NCBI RefSeq assembly: GCF_009826935.1
Contig: NZ_WUMN01000009.1
Location: 43,524-107,523 of the forward strand
Source of the DNA: Flavobacterium sp. Sd200
GTDB taxonomy: Bacteria > Bacteroidota > Bacteroidia > Flavobacteriales > Flavobacteriaceae
Direction of reading: 5' to 3'
DNA: 64,000 bases
Shown here: positions 17,169-25,307 of the stretch, in pieces
Position numbering within the stretch: the stretch's first letter is position 1
Layout: every line of letters starts with the position of its first letter
The notes under the pieces: generated by a model
What the model was told of the DNA's origin: nothing
The model's input: only the letters and a program-made list of their open reading frames with translations
Database searches by the model: none
Made by a program: the position numbers and the translations under genes

Positions 17169-18510
17169 GATCAGCAGGGATTTCATTGTACAAATAGAGC
17201 AATACGTTAGCGAAAACAAGGAGAAAGAATTACAGAGTCTTCTTGCTGATGTTCACTATGCGGATATTGCCGAGATAATGGGCGAACTGGATGATGCTGA
17301 TGCTATTTATATATTCCATATTCTTGACAGCGAAAAAACGGCCGAGATACTTCTTGAGCTTGATGAAGAGGTAAGGGAGAAAATTCTTCGTGGCTTATCG
17401 CCAAAAGAAATTGCCGAAGAGCTGGATGAGTTAAGTACCGACGACGCTGCCGATATTATTGCCGAGCTTCCTGCCGACATGAAGGAGGAGGTTATTAGCG
17501 AGATATTAGACGTTGAACACGCCAAAGACATTGTAGACCTGCTTAGGTATGACGAAGACACGGCGGGTGGTTTGATGGGTAAGGAGCTTGTAAAGGTTAA
17601 TGAAAACTGGAGCGTTCTCACCTGCGTGCGCGAAATGCGCGAGCAGGCTGTTAATGTGCAGCGCGTACACTCTATTTATGTGGTAGATGACGAGAACCGA
17701 CTTAAAGGACGCTTGTCTTTAAAGGATTTATTAGTTACCAGTACTAAAACTCCCATAAGTGATGTTTACATTCGTAAAGTAGATTTTGTAAAAGTGAATA
17801 CACCTGATGTTGAGGTGGCTCGTATAATGCAAAGGTATGACCTTGAGGCCATACCGGTGGTAGATGAGCTTGGACGCCTTGTGGGACGTATTACCATAGA
17901 CGACATTGTAGACGTTATTAAAGAAGAGGCTGATAAAGATTACCAGCTTGCTGCGGGTATCTCTCAGGATGTAGAGGCCGATGACAGTATTATAGACCTT
18001 ACACGTGCGCGCCTGCCGTGGTTGGTGCTTGCCCTTTTGGGAGGCTTTGTAAGTGTTAGATTGCTAAATAGTTTTAGCGGTGCCATGAACGACCATAAAG
18101 AGCTTTTCTTTTTTACACCGCTTATTGCCGCGATGGCGGGAAATGTTGGTGTACAATCATCGGCAATTATTGTACAGGGTCTTGCCAATAACAGTATTTC
18201 GGGTTCATTGTGGAACCGTCTTATAAAAGAAGTATTGCTAAGCCTTTTAAACGGAGCCATACTTGCTGCTATATTAATAGCAGGCAGTCACTTTTTATTG
18301 GGAGTGAGTTATGAGGTGGGCTTAACAGTAAGTATATCGTTGGTTTCGGTAATTATAATAGCATCGCTAATAGGTACTTTTGTGCCTATATTGCTAAACA
18401 AAATGGGTTTCGACCCGGCACTTGCCACCGGGCCGTTTATTACTACCAGTAACGATATTTGCGGTATTCTTATTTACTTTACCATCGCCAAAGTAATACT
18501 TGGTTTTTAG
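17158..18510 (+). CDS. mgtE: Magnesium transporter MgtE
   Basis: The protein has 450 residues. MgtE is a dimeric Mg2+ channel that closes when its cytoplasmic domains bind Mg2+. The order is as expected: an acidic superhelical N domain (about 1-130, with repeats such as ELDDADAIYIFHILD), a pair of CBS domains (about 131-255) including VVDDENRLKGRLSLKDLL and VVDELGRLVGRITIDDIVDV, a connecting helix, and five membrane helices. The pore region contains TPLIAAMAGNVGVQSSAI and ends with FITTSNDICGILIYF. It overlaps rsmA by 11 bases. A second Mg2+ transporter gene, corA, lies 3 kb away with its own leader. Confidence 0.95.
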   Translation: MEFKISRDFIVQIEQYVSENKEKELQSLLADVHYADIAEIMGELDDADAIYIFHILDSEKTAEILLELDEEVREKILRGLSPKEIAEELDELSTDDAADIIAELPADMKEEVISEILDVEHAKDIVDLLRYDEDTAGGLMGKELVKVNENWSVLTCVREMREQAVNVQRVHSIYVVDDENRLKGRLSLKDLLVTSTKTPISDVYIRKVDFVKVNTPDVEVARIMQRYDLEAIPVVDELGRLVGRITIDDIVDVIKEEADKDYQLAAGISQDVEADDSIIDLTRARLPWLVLALLGGFVSVRLLNSFSGAMNDHKELFFFTPLIAAMAGNVGVQSSAIIVQGLANNSISGSLWNRLIKEVLLSLLNGAILAAILIAGSHFLLGVSYEVGLTVSISLVSVIIIASLIGTFVPILLNKMGFDPALATGPFITTSNDICGILIYFTIAKVILGF

Positions 18511-18561
18511 GCGATTAAGGTATGTATGAAAATTCAGTGTGCACGGTTTTAGAGTAATAAT

Positions 18562-19518
18562 CTAAAACGTATAGCTAAGACCAACGCCCAACATTTGTTT
18601 CAGCTGAATTTTTGGGCCTGCCTGAACCACGGCACCGTCAACCTCTTTGGTAGAGTTAATATCGTCATCATAAATAATGTTAGTGCCAATATTTGCTTTT
18701 ACATATTGATTAACCGTCATGTCTAACTGTAGCTGAAAGTTAACGTCTATATTACCAAAATTGTTCAGATAATCGGTATAAAGCGTCATGCGCTGGTCGA
18801 GCATAATATTTTTAAATACCTGTCTTTTAAACTGGTTGGTTATTAGTATACCTACCTCGGTACGTGATTTTTTACCGTGTCTTATCAGGTTGCCTTCCTC
18901 GTCATAAATGGCTTTTTCAACCCCAAAAGAACCTTTATCGGCAAGCATTTGGTTCAATACCAAAGTGGTTTTATCGGTAACCGGAGAGAAATATGCGTTA
19001 AGGCCAAGGTCTTTACGGTTATACTCAGCACCAACCCCTAAAAATATAGTGGCAGGAGCAAATGGTGCCGAAATCTCGGTAGTAGTGTTCGGATAGGCAT
19101 AACCATTGGCAAACTGGGTATTAAAGTTAAACTTGCCTGCATAATACCAATTAGAAACCGTATCCCTACGGTAGCCAAACGTGGAGTTTATCTGTATCTG
19201 GTCGTCGGTTTTGCGTACTTCCTGACCTTCCTGACTGTTAAGCCCGTATTTTAATATAAGCTCGTTATGCCAGCTTATGTTCTTGTAAACATATTTACGG
19301 ATAAACTGTCCTTTGGTAAGGATGCTTACTGAGTTATTACCCCCCACGGCCCAGTTTACAAAAGCAATCTGGTTAATGTCGGTCCCTATAGTATTGGTAG
19401 ATTCCCAATGACTGATAGTGTCGGGCAGGGTAGTAGTAATAAGCACCTGGGAGCAGGTAGTTTGAGTAAAGGTGATGAAAAGCAACGACAATGCAATTAG
19501 GCAATTCCTGATTCTCAT
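18562..19518 (-). CDS. DUF3078 family secreted protein
   Basis: The protein has 318 residues with a signal peptide (LLFITFTQTTCSQ). The family pattern of exported Bacteroidetes beta-barrel-like proteins is visible: QIAFVNWAVGGNNSVSILTK, LKYGLNSQEGQEVRKTDDQI, YAGKFNFNTQFANGYAY and a C-terminal amphipathic strand ending LGVGLSYTF. The aromatic last residue fits an outer-membrane beta-barrel. Function is unknown. It lies just downstream of dxs on the same strand with a 44-bp gap, so it may be co-transcribed with it. An 8-bp hairpin (18546-18568) covers its stop codon. Confidence 0.8.
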   Translation of the reverse strand: MRIRNCLIALSLLFITFTQTTCSQVLITTTLPDTISHWESTNTIGTDINQIAFVNWAVGGNNSVSILTKGQFIRKYVYKNISWHNELILKYGLNSQEGQEVRKTDDQIQINSTFGYRRDTVSNWYYAGKFNFNTQFANGYAYPNTTTEISAPFAPATIFLGVGAEYNRKDLGLNAYFSPVTDKTTLVLNQMLADKGSFGVEKAIYDEEGNLIRHGKKSRTEVGILITNQFKRQVFKNIMLDQRMTLYTDYLNNFGNIDVNFQLQLDMTVNQYVKANIGTNIIYDDDINSTKEVDGAVVQAGPKIQLKQMLGVGLSYTF

Positions 19519-19562
19519 GTAAAACGTTTTAGTAAGTGATTCGGCTGCAAAAATCGTGTTTT

Positions 19563-21332
19563 TTAGTAAGCCGAAAAAATATCTATTAAAGAATTAACGT
19601 CTATTGCGCATAAATGTTGTAACTCAGCTATGCTACCCTGCTCAATAAATGCATCCGGAACGCCTAATGTTCTTATTTTTAGGGTGTAATGCTTTTTTGA
19701 CGCAAAAGCTACTATTGCGCTGCCAAACCCTCCGGTTATTGTACCGTCTTCTATAGTAATAATTTCTTTGTGCTCTTTAAATGCTTTATGCAGTATGTCT
19801 TCATCAAGAGGTTTTATAAACCCAAAATGATAGTGAGAGAACAAGTTGCTGTTTTTTGTAGCTGATAAAGCTTTGGTAACATTATTGCCAATGGTTCCTG
19901 TAGAAAGTATTGCAACGCTGTTTCCGCTTTTTAGCTCAGTTGCCTTTCCAACAGGCAATGCTTTAAAAGGTAATTGCCACTGCACATTTTGTGCCCTGCC
20001 ACGAGGGTAGCGAATGGCAATAGGGTGTGGCAGGCCAAGCTGTGCTGTATAGAGTATATTGCGAAGATCAGCCTCGTTTAGCGGTGCAAAAATTATAAGA
20101 TTGGGAATGCAGTTTAAGTAGGCTATATCAAAAACCCCATGATGGGTAGCACCGTCTTCGCCTACTAATCCTGCTCGGTCCAGGCAAAATATGACGGGTA
20201 GGTTTTGCAGTGCCACGTCGTGTATAAGCTGGTCGTAGGCACGTTGTAAAAAAGTAGAATATATATTGCAAAAAACCACCATGCCCTGCGTTGCCATCCC
20301 TGCTGCAAGCGTAACGGCGTGTTGCTCTGCAATGCCTACATCTATAGCCCTTTCCGGGAAAGCCTCCATCATAAACTTCATAGAACTACCCGATGGCATG
20401 GCCGGCGTAATGCCAATTATTTTAGGGTTTTCCTGTGCCAGCTCTACCAGTGTAAGGCCAAAAACATCCTGATATTTTGGTGGCAGGTTGCCATCGGCAA
20501 CGGCAAGCAGTTCGCCTGTAAGCTTATCAAATTTGCCGGGGGCGTGGTATTTAACCTGGTCTTCTTCGGCCTGTTTCAGTCCTTTGCCTTTCGTGGTGAT
20601 AATGTGTAAAAACTTAGGGCCTTTCTTATCCTTAAGCCTGTTGAGTTCTTTAATAAGCTGGGGTAAATTATGGCCGTCTATTGGTCCGGTATAGTCAAAA
20701 TTAAGCGACTTGATCATGTTGTTCTGCCGCGGATTTTTACCCTCCTTAACCTGTGTCAGATAATTTTTTAATGCCCCAACGCTTGGGTCTATGCCAATGG
20801 CGTTGTCGTTAAGTATTACAAGCAGGTTTGCGTTGGTAACTCCTGCATGGTTGAGCCCCTCGAATGCCATACCCGATGCTATGCTGGCATCGCCAATAAC
20901 AGCAATATGATGTTTGCCTTCTTCTCCCTTAAGCTGGGAGGCAATAGCCATTCCTAATGCTGCTGATATCGAAGTGCTGCTGTGCCCGGTGCCAAAAGTA
21001 TCATATTCGCTTTCGCTGCGTTTCGGAAAACCGCTAATACCGTTTAGCTGACGGTTGGTGTCGAAAATATCTTTGCGTCCGGTTAATATTTTATGCCCGT
21101 AGGCCTGATGCCCTACATCCCATACCAATTGGTCTTTTGGGGTGTTAAAAACATAATGCAACGCAATAGTAAGTTCTGTAACACCAAGGCTTGCACCAAG
21201 ATGCCCCTCTTTTACCGATACCACATCTATAATAAATTCACGCAGTTCCTGTGCCAGTTGCGGCAGTTGTTCGGGCGCAAGTTTACGCAGGTCGAGCGGA
21301 GTTTGTATGGAGTTGAGTAATTTGCTTTGCAT
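19563..21332 (-). CDS. dxs: 1-deoxy-D-xylulose-5-phosphate synthase
   Basis: The protein has 589 residues. DXS condenses pyruvate and glyceraldehyde-3-phosphate using thiamine diphosphate, the first step of the MEP route to isoprenoids. Landmarks are LVWDVGHQAYGHKILTGR, FGTGHSSTSISAALGMA, the ThDP/Mg motif GDASIASGMAFEGLNHAG, FDYTGPIDGHNL, the catalytic-Glu segment VGIAEQHAVTLAAGMA and DRAGLVGEDGATHHGVFD. Length fits Bacteroidetes orthologues. A TAAATTTG box lies 5 bases before its ATG on the minus strand (21345-21338), another start-proximal box. Confidence 0.97.
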   Translation of the reverse strand: MQSKLLNSIQTPLDLRKLAPEQLPQLAQELREFIIDVVSVKEGHLGASLGVTELTIALHYVFNTPKDQLVWDVGHQAYGHKILTGRKDIFDTNRQLNGISGFPKRSESEYDTFGTGHSSTSISAALGMAIASQLKGEEGKHHIAVIGDASIASGMAFEGLNHAGVTNANLLVILNDNAIGIDPSVGALKNYLTQVKEGKNPRQNNMIKSLNFDYTGPIDGHNLPQLIKELNRLKDKKGPKFLHIITTKGKGLKQAEEDQVKYHAPGKFDKLTGELLAVADGNLPPKYQDVFGLTLVELAQENPKIIGITPAMPSGSSMKFMMEAFPERAIDVGIAEQHAVTLAAGMATQGMVVFCNIYSTFLQRAYDQLIHDVALQNLPVIFCLDRAGLVGEDGATHHGVFDIAYLNCIPNLIIFAPLNEADLRNILYTAQLGLPHPIAIRYPRGRAQNVQWQLPFKALPVGKATELKSGNSVAILSTGTIGNNVTKALSATKNSNLFSHYHFGFIKPLDEDILHKAFKEHKEIITIEDGTITGGFGSAIVAFASKKHYTLKIRTLGVPDAFIEQGSIAELQHLCAIDVNSLIDIFSAY

Positions 21333-21461
21333 ATGGGCAAATTTACAACATTATATGTAATGCTTTAAAATGTGGGTATCAATAACCATTTTATTGCATA
21401 ATTGCAGATTTTATCATGCTTGAATTAATAATGAATAAAGTAAAACCTCTGGCTTATATTT

Positions 21462-21488
21462 TTGTGGCATTATAATTGTTTACCTTTG
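21462..21488 (+). promoter_or_regulatory. Promoter for the corA leader
   Basis: TTG at 21462-21464, 16 bases, then TACCTTTG at 21481-21488. Transcription would start near 21493-21496, leaving about a 100-base leader before corA. Confidence 0.6.
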
Positions 21489-21507
21489 CAAAAATTTTGT
21501 GATCAAA

Positions 21508-21552
21508 ATGGACGACGACCGGAAGAAAATACTAATAACCTTACAGGGATAG
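21508..21552 (+). CDS. Candidate 14-residue leader peptide upstream of corA
   Basis: ATG 21508 opens MDDDRKKILITLQG and stops at TAG 21550-21552, about 13-15 bases after the predicted transcription start and 42 bases before corA. Three consecutive Asp follow the Met. The last two sense codons (CAG GGA) form part of a hairpin arm that can pair with downstream sequence. A translating ribosome would therefore decide which hairpin forms. Leader ORFs are known to regulate corA and mgtA in Salmonella. A similar role here is inference. Confidence 0.4.
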   Translation: MDDDRKKILITLQG

Positions 21553-21591
21553 CATTTTGGCTAATTCCCTGTTATTTAATTTGAGGGAATT
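21543..21591 (+). promoter_or_regulatory. Mutually exclusive hairpins in the corA leader
   Basis: Segment 2 can pair in two ways. ACAGGGA (21543-21549) pairs with TCCCTGT (21566-21572) over 7 bp. Alternatively AATTCCCT (21563-21570) pairs perfectly with AGGGAATT (21584-21591) over 8 bp. The second hairpin ends 3 bases before the corA ATG at 21595 and would hide the ribosome landing site. The first would free it. The first arm lies inside the leader ORF end. Confidence 0.5.
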
Positions 21592-21594
21592 GCA

Positions 21595-22521
21595 ATGGTA
21601 ACGTACTACAAAAACCAAAGCGGGCTAACACATGCCCAAAACCGTGAAGAAGCAAACTGGATAAGCGTTGTTTGCCCTACAGCCAAAGAAAAAGATTTTC
21701 TACTTAACGACTTAAAAATACCCGAAGCGTTTTACAACGATATTGAGGATATTGACGAGCGCCCGCGTATAGAGACTGAGGATGGCTGGCACATTATAAT
21801 AATCCGCATTCCATATAAAAGCAATGATGTAAGGCTGCCGTACACTACCGTGCCGCTGGGATTGGTGTTTAAAGATGATGTGTTTGTATCGATAAGCTTT
21901 GCAGAGACTGAGCTTACCAACGATTTTATAGCGTTTACACAGCGCAAGCAAATTGAGGTGCAGGGGCACTTTGATCTTGTGCTAAGGCTGCTACTGTCAT
22001 CAAGCATCTGGTTTCAGAAATATTTAAAGCAAATTAACCAGCTTATTAAGCTTGCTGAAAACAATCTTGAGAAATCTATTCGTAACGAAGATCTGCAGGC
22101 ACTTTTACAAATAGAAAAATGTTTGGTATTCTTTATTACATCGCTAAAAGGCAATGAGATGCTTTTTTACCGTCTTCGCAACCTTAAAACTCAAAAAGAG
22201 CTATACGATGCAGACCTTGTAGAGGATGTGGAAATAGAACTACGCCAGGCCCAGGATACTACAAATATTTACAGCGATATCCTTACGGGGACCATGGATG
22301 CTTACGCTTCTGTTATATCCAACAACCTTAATGTTATTATGAAGCGGCTTACCTCTATATCTATCATATTAATGATACCCACGCTTGTAGCCAGTTTTTA
22401 TGGCATGAATGTGCCTAACTCATTACAGGAAAACCATAATGGCTTTTATATTATAGCATTGGTATCGTTTATAATATCGGCAGCCGGAGTAATTATGTTT
22501 AAAAAGAAAAACCTGTTTTAA
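21595..22521 (+). CDS. corA: Magnesium/cobalt transporter CorA
   Basis: The protein has 308 residues. CorA is a pentameric Mg2+ channel. The large N-terminal cytoplasmic domain is followed by a long helix and two C-terminal membrane segments. The selectivity motif Gly-Met-Asn is at residues 270-272 (SFYGMNVPNS), at the end of the first membrane helix (SIILMIPTLVASFYG), and the C-terminus has the usual Lys-rich tail (FKKKNLF). The leader upstream has a short ORF and alternative hairpins. The gene is divergent from dxs. A hairpin with a 9-bp stem follows. Confidence 0.92.
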   Translation: MVTYYKNQSGLTHAQNREEANWISVVCPTAKEKDFLLNDLKIPEAFYNDIEDIDERPRIETEDGWHIIIIRIPYKSNDVRLPYTTVPLGLVFKDDVFVSISFAETELTNDFIAFTQRKQIEVQGHFDLVLRLLLSSSIWFQKYLKQINQLIKLAENNLEKSIRNEDLQALLQIEKCLVFFITSLKGNEMLFYRLRNLKTQKELYDADLVEDVEIELRQAQDTTNIYSDILTGTMDAYASVISNNLNVIMKRLTSISIILMIPTLVASFYGMNVPNSLQENHNGFYIIALVSFIISAAGVIMFKKKNLF

Positions 22522-22530
22522 ATAAATTAA

Positions 22531-22560
22531 AAACCCCATCGCTCAACAGAGGATGGGGTT
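22531..22560 (-). terminator. Terminator for the flavoprotein gene, shared with corA
   Basis: AACCCCATC (22532-22540) pairs with GATGGGGTT (22552-22560). On the minus strand it is followed by TTTTTAATTTATTT, fitting a terminator for the gene ending at 22586. On the plus strand it may also stop corA, without a clear T run. Confidence 0.75.
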
Positions 22561-22585
22561 ATATAGTTTTGTCTTGATCCTAAAA

Positions 22586-23191
22586 TTATTTAGGTATGCT
22601 GTCATGATATTGCGTTGGCAGGCCATTGTTCCACAGGCTAAGAATGTCTGTTCCTACAGATGCTCCACTGCCCGCTGCAATAGAAAGCTGGCTGCGTTGC
22701 CCGGCAAGGGTTCCTGCAACATACAGGCCTTCGGCAACTAAATGATCATCGTTTGTAAGCTGAATACGGTTTTTCTCCGGTAATGCTTTTTTGTTCGGTA
22801 TAACATACTGCATTAGTCCTTCAAGGTCAAAATTGCCTGCGCTGCCCAAAGCCATAACCACAATTTTTGCATTATAGGAGCCTTTATTTGTAGTTACGGT
22901 AAAGTTTCCGGCAGAGCCTTCCACGTTTAAAACTTTTTCGTTAGCAATTTGCTCAACAGCAGGATAAGCAGTGCTAAGGTGTTGCAGGCTGGTTTCCATT
23001 AGGGTACTGCCTAAAGTGCCCGGGGCAATGCCATAAGCATTGTTATAGACGCCGTTTTGCAGCGATGATGCTTTTTGATGGGTAAATATCCCTACCTTTT
23101 TCCCTTCGGCATAAGGTCTTTTAAGGGCAGACCCAATAATCAGTGCGCACGAAACGCCCGATACGCCTCCGCCAACTATAAGTACATCAAA
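22586..23191 (-). CDS. Small FAD-dependent pyridine-nucleotide oxidoreductase-like protein
   Basis: The protein has 201 residues. The N-terminus MFDVLIVGGGVSGVSCALII is a dinucleotide-binding motif. A second conserved region (VVMALGSAGNF) and the C-terminal FAD-contact segment EGLYVAGTLAGQRSQLSIAA, then GSGASVG, match thioredoxin-reductase-like proteins. There is no redox-active Cys pair. At about 200 residues it lacks the central NADPH domain, as seen in single-domain relatives. The frame is open to 23224, but Met 23191 is the better start because it avoids overlap with the next gene and begins at the first strand. It is probably in one operon with the small membrane protein and marC. Confidence 0.75.
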   Translation of the reverse strand, partial: FDVLIVGGGVSGVSCALIIGSALKRPYAEGKKVGIFTHQKASSLQNGVYNNAYGIAPGTLGSTLMETSLQHLSTAYPAVEQIANEKVLNVEGSAGNFTVTTNKGSYNAKIVVMALGSAGNFDLEGLMQYVIPNKKALPEKNRIQLTNDDHLVAEGLYVAGTLAGQRSQLSIAAGSGASVGTDILSLWNNGLPTQYHDSIPK

Positions 23192-23198
23192 CATAATA

Positions 23199-23399
23199 TT
23201 ATCGACGTGAGGTTTTTTGTTCAATTAATTTTGCACTCCTAAAGATCATTAAAATGCATATGGCACATAATGACGCAGCTATGCCAATTAAGGCAATAAC
23301 ACTGTCACCTTCAAACGGGCTGTCAAAATTAAGTTGAGTAATATTAAAGATAATTATGCCCAGTGCAAGCACTGCAAGCGTGTAAACAAAAATTTTCAT
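23199..23399 (-). CDS. Small two-helix membrane protein, conserved in Flavobacteria
   Basis: The protein has 66 residues with two hydrophobic segments: KIFVYTLAVLALGIIIFNIT and VIALIGIAASLCAICILMIF. They are separated by an acidic FDSPFEGDS loop, and the end is basic. I do not know a function. I recall near-identical small proteins next to marC-like genes in other Flavobacteria. Met 23399 is chosen over an upstream Met at 23441 because the extension lacks protein-like character. It lies 60 bp after marC and 7 bp before the flavoprotein gene. Confidence 0.65.
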   Translation of the reverse strand: MKIFVYTLAVLALGIIIFNITQLNFDSPFEGDSVIALIGIAASLCAICILMIFRSAKLIEQKTSRR

Positions 23400-23459
23400 T
23401 ACGGTAGTTTTTAATGGGATACAAAGTATCTGGGACACCAAAATTAAGAATTATAAGTG

Positions 23460-24053
23460 TTATATGAACAATTGTTTAACGTTAGATGCAAATAATTTAA
23501 CAGCTATGGCTAAAAGTATCACACCAAACACTTTACGTATCACGCCAAGACCGTTATTGCCTAATACTTTTTCTATTTTAGCTGATGATTTTAGTACGGC
23601 ATACACCAATATAATATTTATAAGTATGGCGACTATAATGTTAATCTTGTCGTATTCTGCGCGCAGCGAAAGCAAGGTGGTCATGGTGCCTGCGCCTGCA
23701 ATAATTGGGAAAGCTATGGGTACTATAGAAGCTGTGCTTGGGTTATCGTCTTTATAAAGGCGTATGCCCAGAATCATTTCCAGGGCTAAAAAGAACAGCA
23801 CAAACGAACCTGCTACTGCAAAAGAACTGGCGTCTATGCCAATAAGCTTCAGTATTTCTTCGCCTACAAATAAAAACGCTACCATGATAATAAGAGCTAC
23901 TACCGATGCTTTTTCAGATTGTATGTGTCCAAGTTTGTTGCGCAGGTCTACAATTATAGGCACGCTGCCTACAATGTCTATAACCGCAAAAAGCACCATG
24001 CTTATGGTGAACACCTGTTTAAAATCAAATCCGCCAATTAAGTCGTACTGCAT
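23460..24053 (-). CDS. MarC-family integral membrane protein
   Basis: The protein has 197 residues and six predicted helices. The MarC/UPF0056 pattern is visible: FAVIDIVGSVPIIVDL in helix 1, the LKLIGIDASSFAVAGSFVLF segment, and the second half with PIAFPIIAGAGTMTTLLSL. Once thought to affect multiple antibiotic resistance, the family has no proven function. Transcribed first in a probable marC, small membrane protein and flavoprotein operon. A TACTTTTG box on the minus strand (24082-24075) is 21 bases before the ATG. Confidence 0.85.
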   Translation of the reverse strand: MQYDLIGGFDFKQVFTISMVLFAVIDIVGSVPIIVDLRNKLGHIQSEKASVVALIIMVAFLFVGEEILKLIGIDASSFAVAGSFVLFFLALEMILGIRLYKDDNPSTASIVPIAFPIIAGAGTMTTLLSLRAEYDKINIIVAILINIILVYAVLKSSAKIEKVLGNNGLGVIRKVFGVILLAIAVKLFASNVKQLFI

Positions 24054-24315
24054 ACCTTACATTTTTTGTGGGTGCAAAAGTACCTATAAATAAAGCATAT
24101 ATGTATAAAATGGCGTTAAAAAATTTTAACCAAAATGCTGTACGCTTGTAAAGCTTAAGGTGTTGAAATTTAAGGTGTAGTGTTTGTTGTAAGCAGACTG
24201 TTTTGTTTAGTTGCATCATTGTTTTAGAAAACCCTCGTGTTTGTTCTGTATTTTAAAAGAGCAAAACGGGCTTTTTATACTCATTTCAAATAGTGTTAAG
24301 TAGGGCAGGGTTTAA

Positions 24316-24345
24316 TTGTAATGTGTCAACTTTGATTTATCTTTG
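24316..24345 (+). promoter_or_regulatory. Full-consensus promoter of the DUF3109 gene, placed at the start codon
   Basis: TTG at 24316-24318, exactly 19 bases, then TATCTTTG at 24338-24345. The ATG at 24350 begins 4 bases later, so the expected transcript start coincides with the start codon. Confidence 0.7.
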
Positions 24346-24349
24346 CAGC

Positions 24350-24940
24350 ATGTTTCAACTGGGTAAAACAATTGTCTCCGAAGACATTTTAGAAAAAGAT
24401 TTTGTGTGCAACCTTTTGGCCTGCCATGGAGGTTGCTGTGTAGATGGTGATGCGGGTGCGCCGCTTAATGAAGAGGAAACCAAAATATTGGAGGAGATAT
24501 ATCCCAAGGTGAAGCCTTTTCTCAGGAAAGAGGGAATTGCAGCTATTGAAGCGCAGGGTGCCTGGGTAAATGGTACTGATGGCGACCTTGAAACCCCGCT
24601 TATTGATAATAAGGATTGCGCTTATGTTATTTTTGACGGAAAAACCGCTCTGTGTGGTATTGAACAGGCCTACAATCAGGGTATAGTGGATTGGAAAAAG
24701 CCGGTGTCTTGCCATTTGTATCCTATTCGTGTAAAAGATTTTTCAGAATTTTCGGCGGTAAACTACGACCGTTGGGATATTTGCAGTCCTGCCTGTTCTT
24801 TGGGTAAGGAACTCGAAGTTCCTATATATAAATTCGTGAAAGAAGCACTTATCCGCCGCTTTGGTATTGACTGGTACATTGAACTTGAAAAGGTAGCTGT
24901 TGAACTTAAAGATAATCCTTTGCAGGGCAGGAGGAGATAG
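24350..24940 (+). CDS. DUF3109 family cysteine-rich protein
   Basis: The protein has 196 residues. The N-terminal motif CNLLACHGGCCVDGDAGAPL and later cysteines in DNKDCAYVIF, TALCGIEQAY, VSCHLYPIRV and ICSPACSLG are the pattern of DUF3109 (YkgJ-related) proteins, which are thought to bind metal or an iron-sulfur cluster. Function is unproven. Met 24350 is used rather than an upstream Met at 24293 because a full-consensus promoter ends at 24345, which excludes the longer form. The mRNA is probably leaderless. Confidence 0.85.
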   Translation: MFQLGKTIVSEDILEKDFVCNLLACHGGCCVDGDAGAPLNEEETKILEEIYPKVKPFLRKEGIAAIEAQGAWVNGTDGDLETPLIDNKDCAYVIFDGKTALCGIEQAYNQGIVDWKKPVSCHLYPIRVKDFSEFSAVNYDRWDICSPACSLGKELEVPIYKFVKEALIRRFGIDWYIELEKVAVELKDNPLQGRRR

Positions 24941-25307
24941 AGGTAATAGCATCCGTAATTATTATCTGCTATTTTCAAAATAGTAAACTGCCTTGCCGAA
25001 TTTAATATCCAACAAAAAAATATTTAAGCATCTCCGTCTTTAAAATGCCTATGTCAATTAATGGCTTTAATCCCCTGTGTTTACTGGTGTTTACGTGTTG
25101 CTTATTAAGAATTATTCAAATTTATATATAGTTGTTTTTCAGTAAAATACAAAATTCAAAACATATTTTGGCATTTTTTTAACGTTGTTAAAAACTATAC
25201 AAAATTGTGGAAAACTATGCTTTTGATTTATAGTTTCAAATGCCAATCTTTGTATTCCGCGAGAGAAATAAACATCATTTTTATAATACCATAAACGTCA
25301 ATATACT
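24941..25307. other. AT-rich intergenic region before nrdB
   Basis: No coding sequence is seen in this 367-base stretch. It holds the nrdB promoter (25223-25252) and a direct repeat of AAAACTAT at 25191-25198 and 25211-25218, 20 bases apart, which could be a repressor site. I do not recognise a classical NrdR box. Confidence 0.5.
25223..25252 (+). promoter_or_regulatory. Probable promoter of the nrdBA operon
   Basis: TTG at 25223-25225, 19 bases, then AATCTTTG at 25245-25252, which differs from TAnnTTTG in its first base. ATG of nrdB is 55 bases downstream. Confidence 0.5.

Noticed and set aside
21489..21594. M-box Mg2+ riboswitch before corA
   Set aside because: The leader is too short and shows none of the M-box helices; the short ORF with competing hairpins is a different arrangement.
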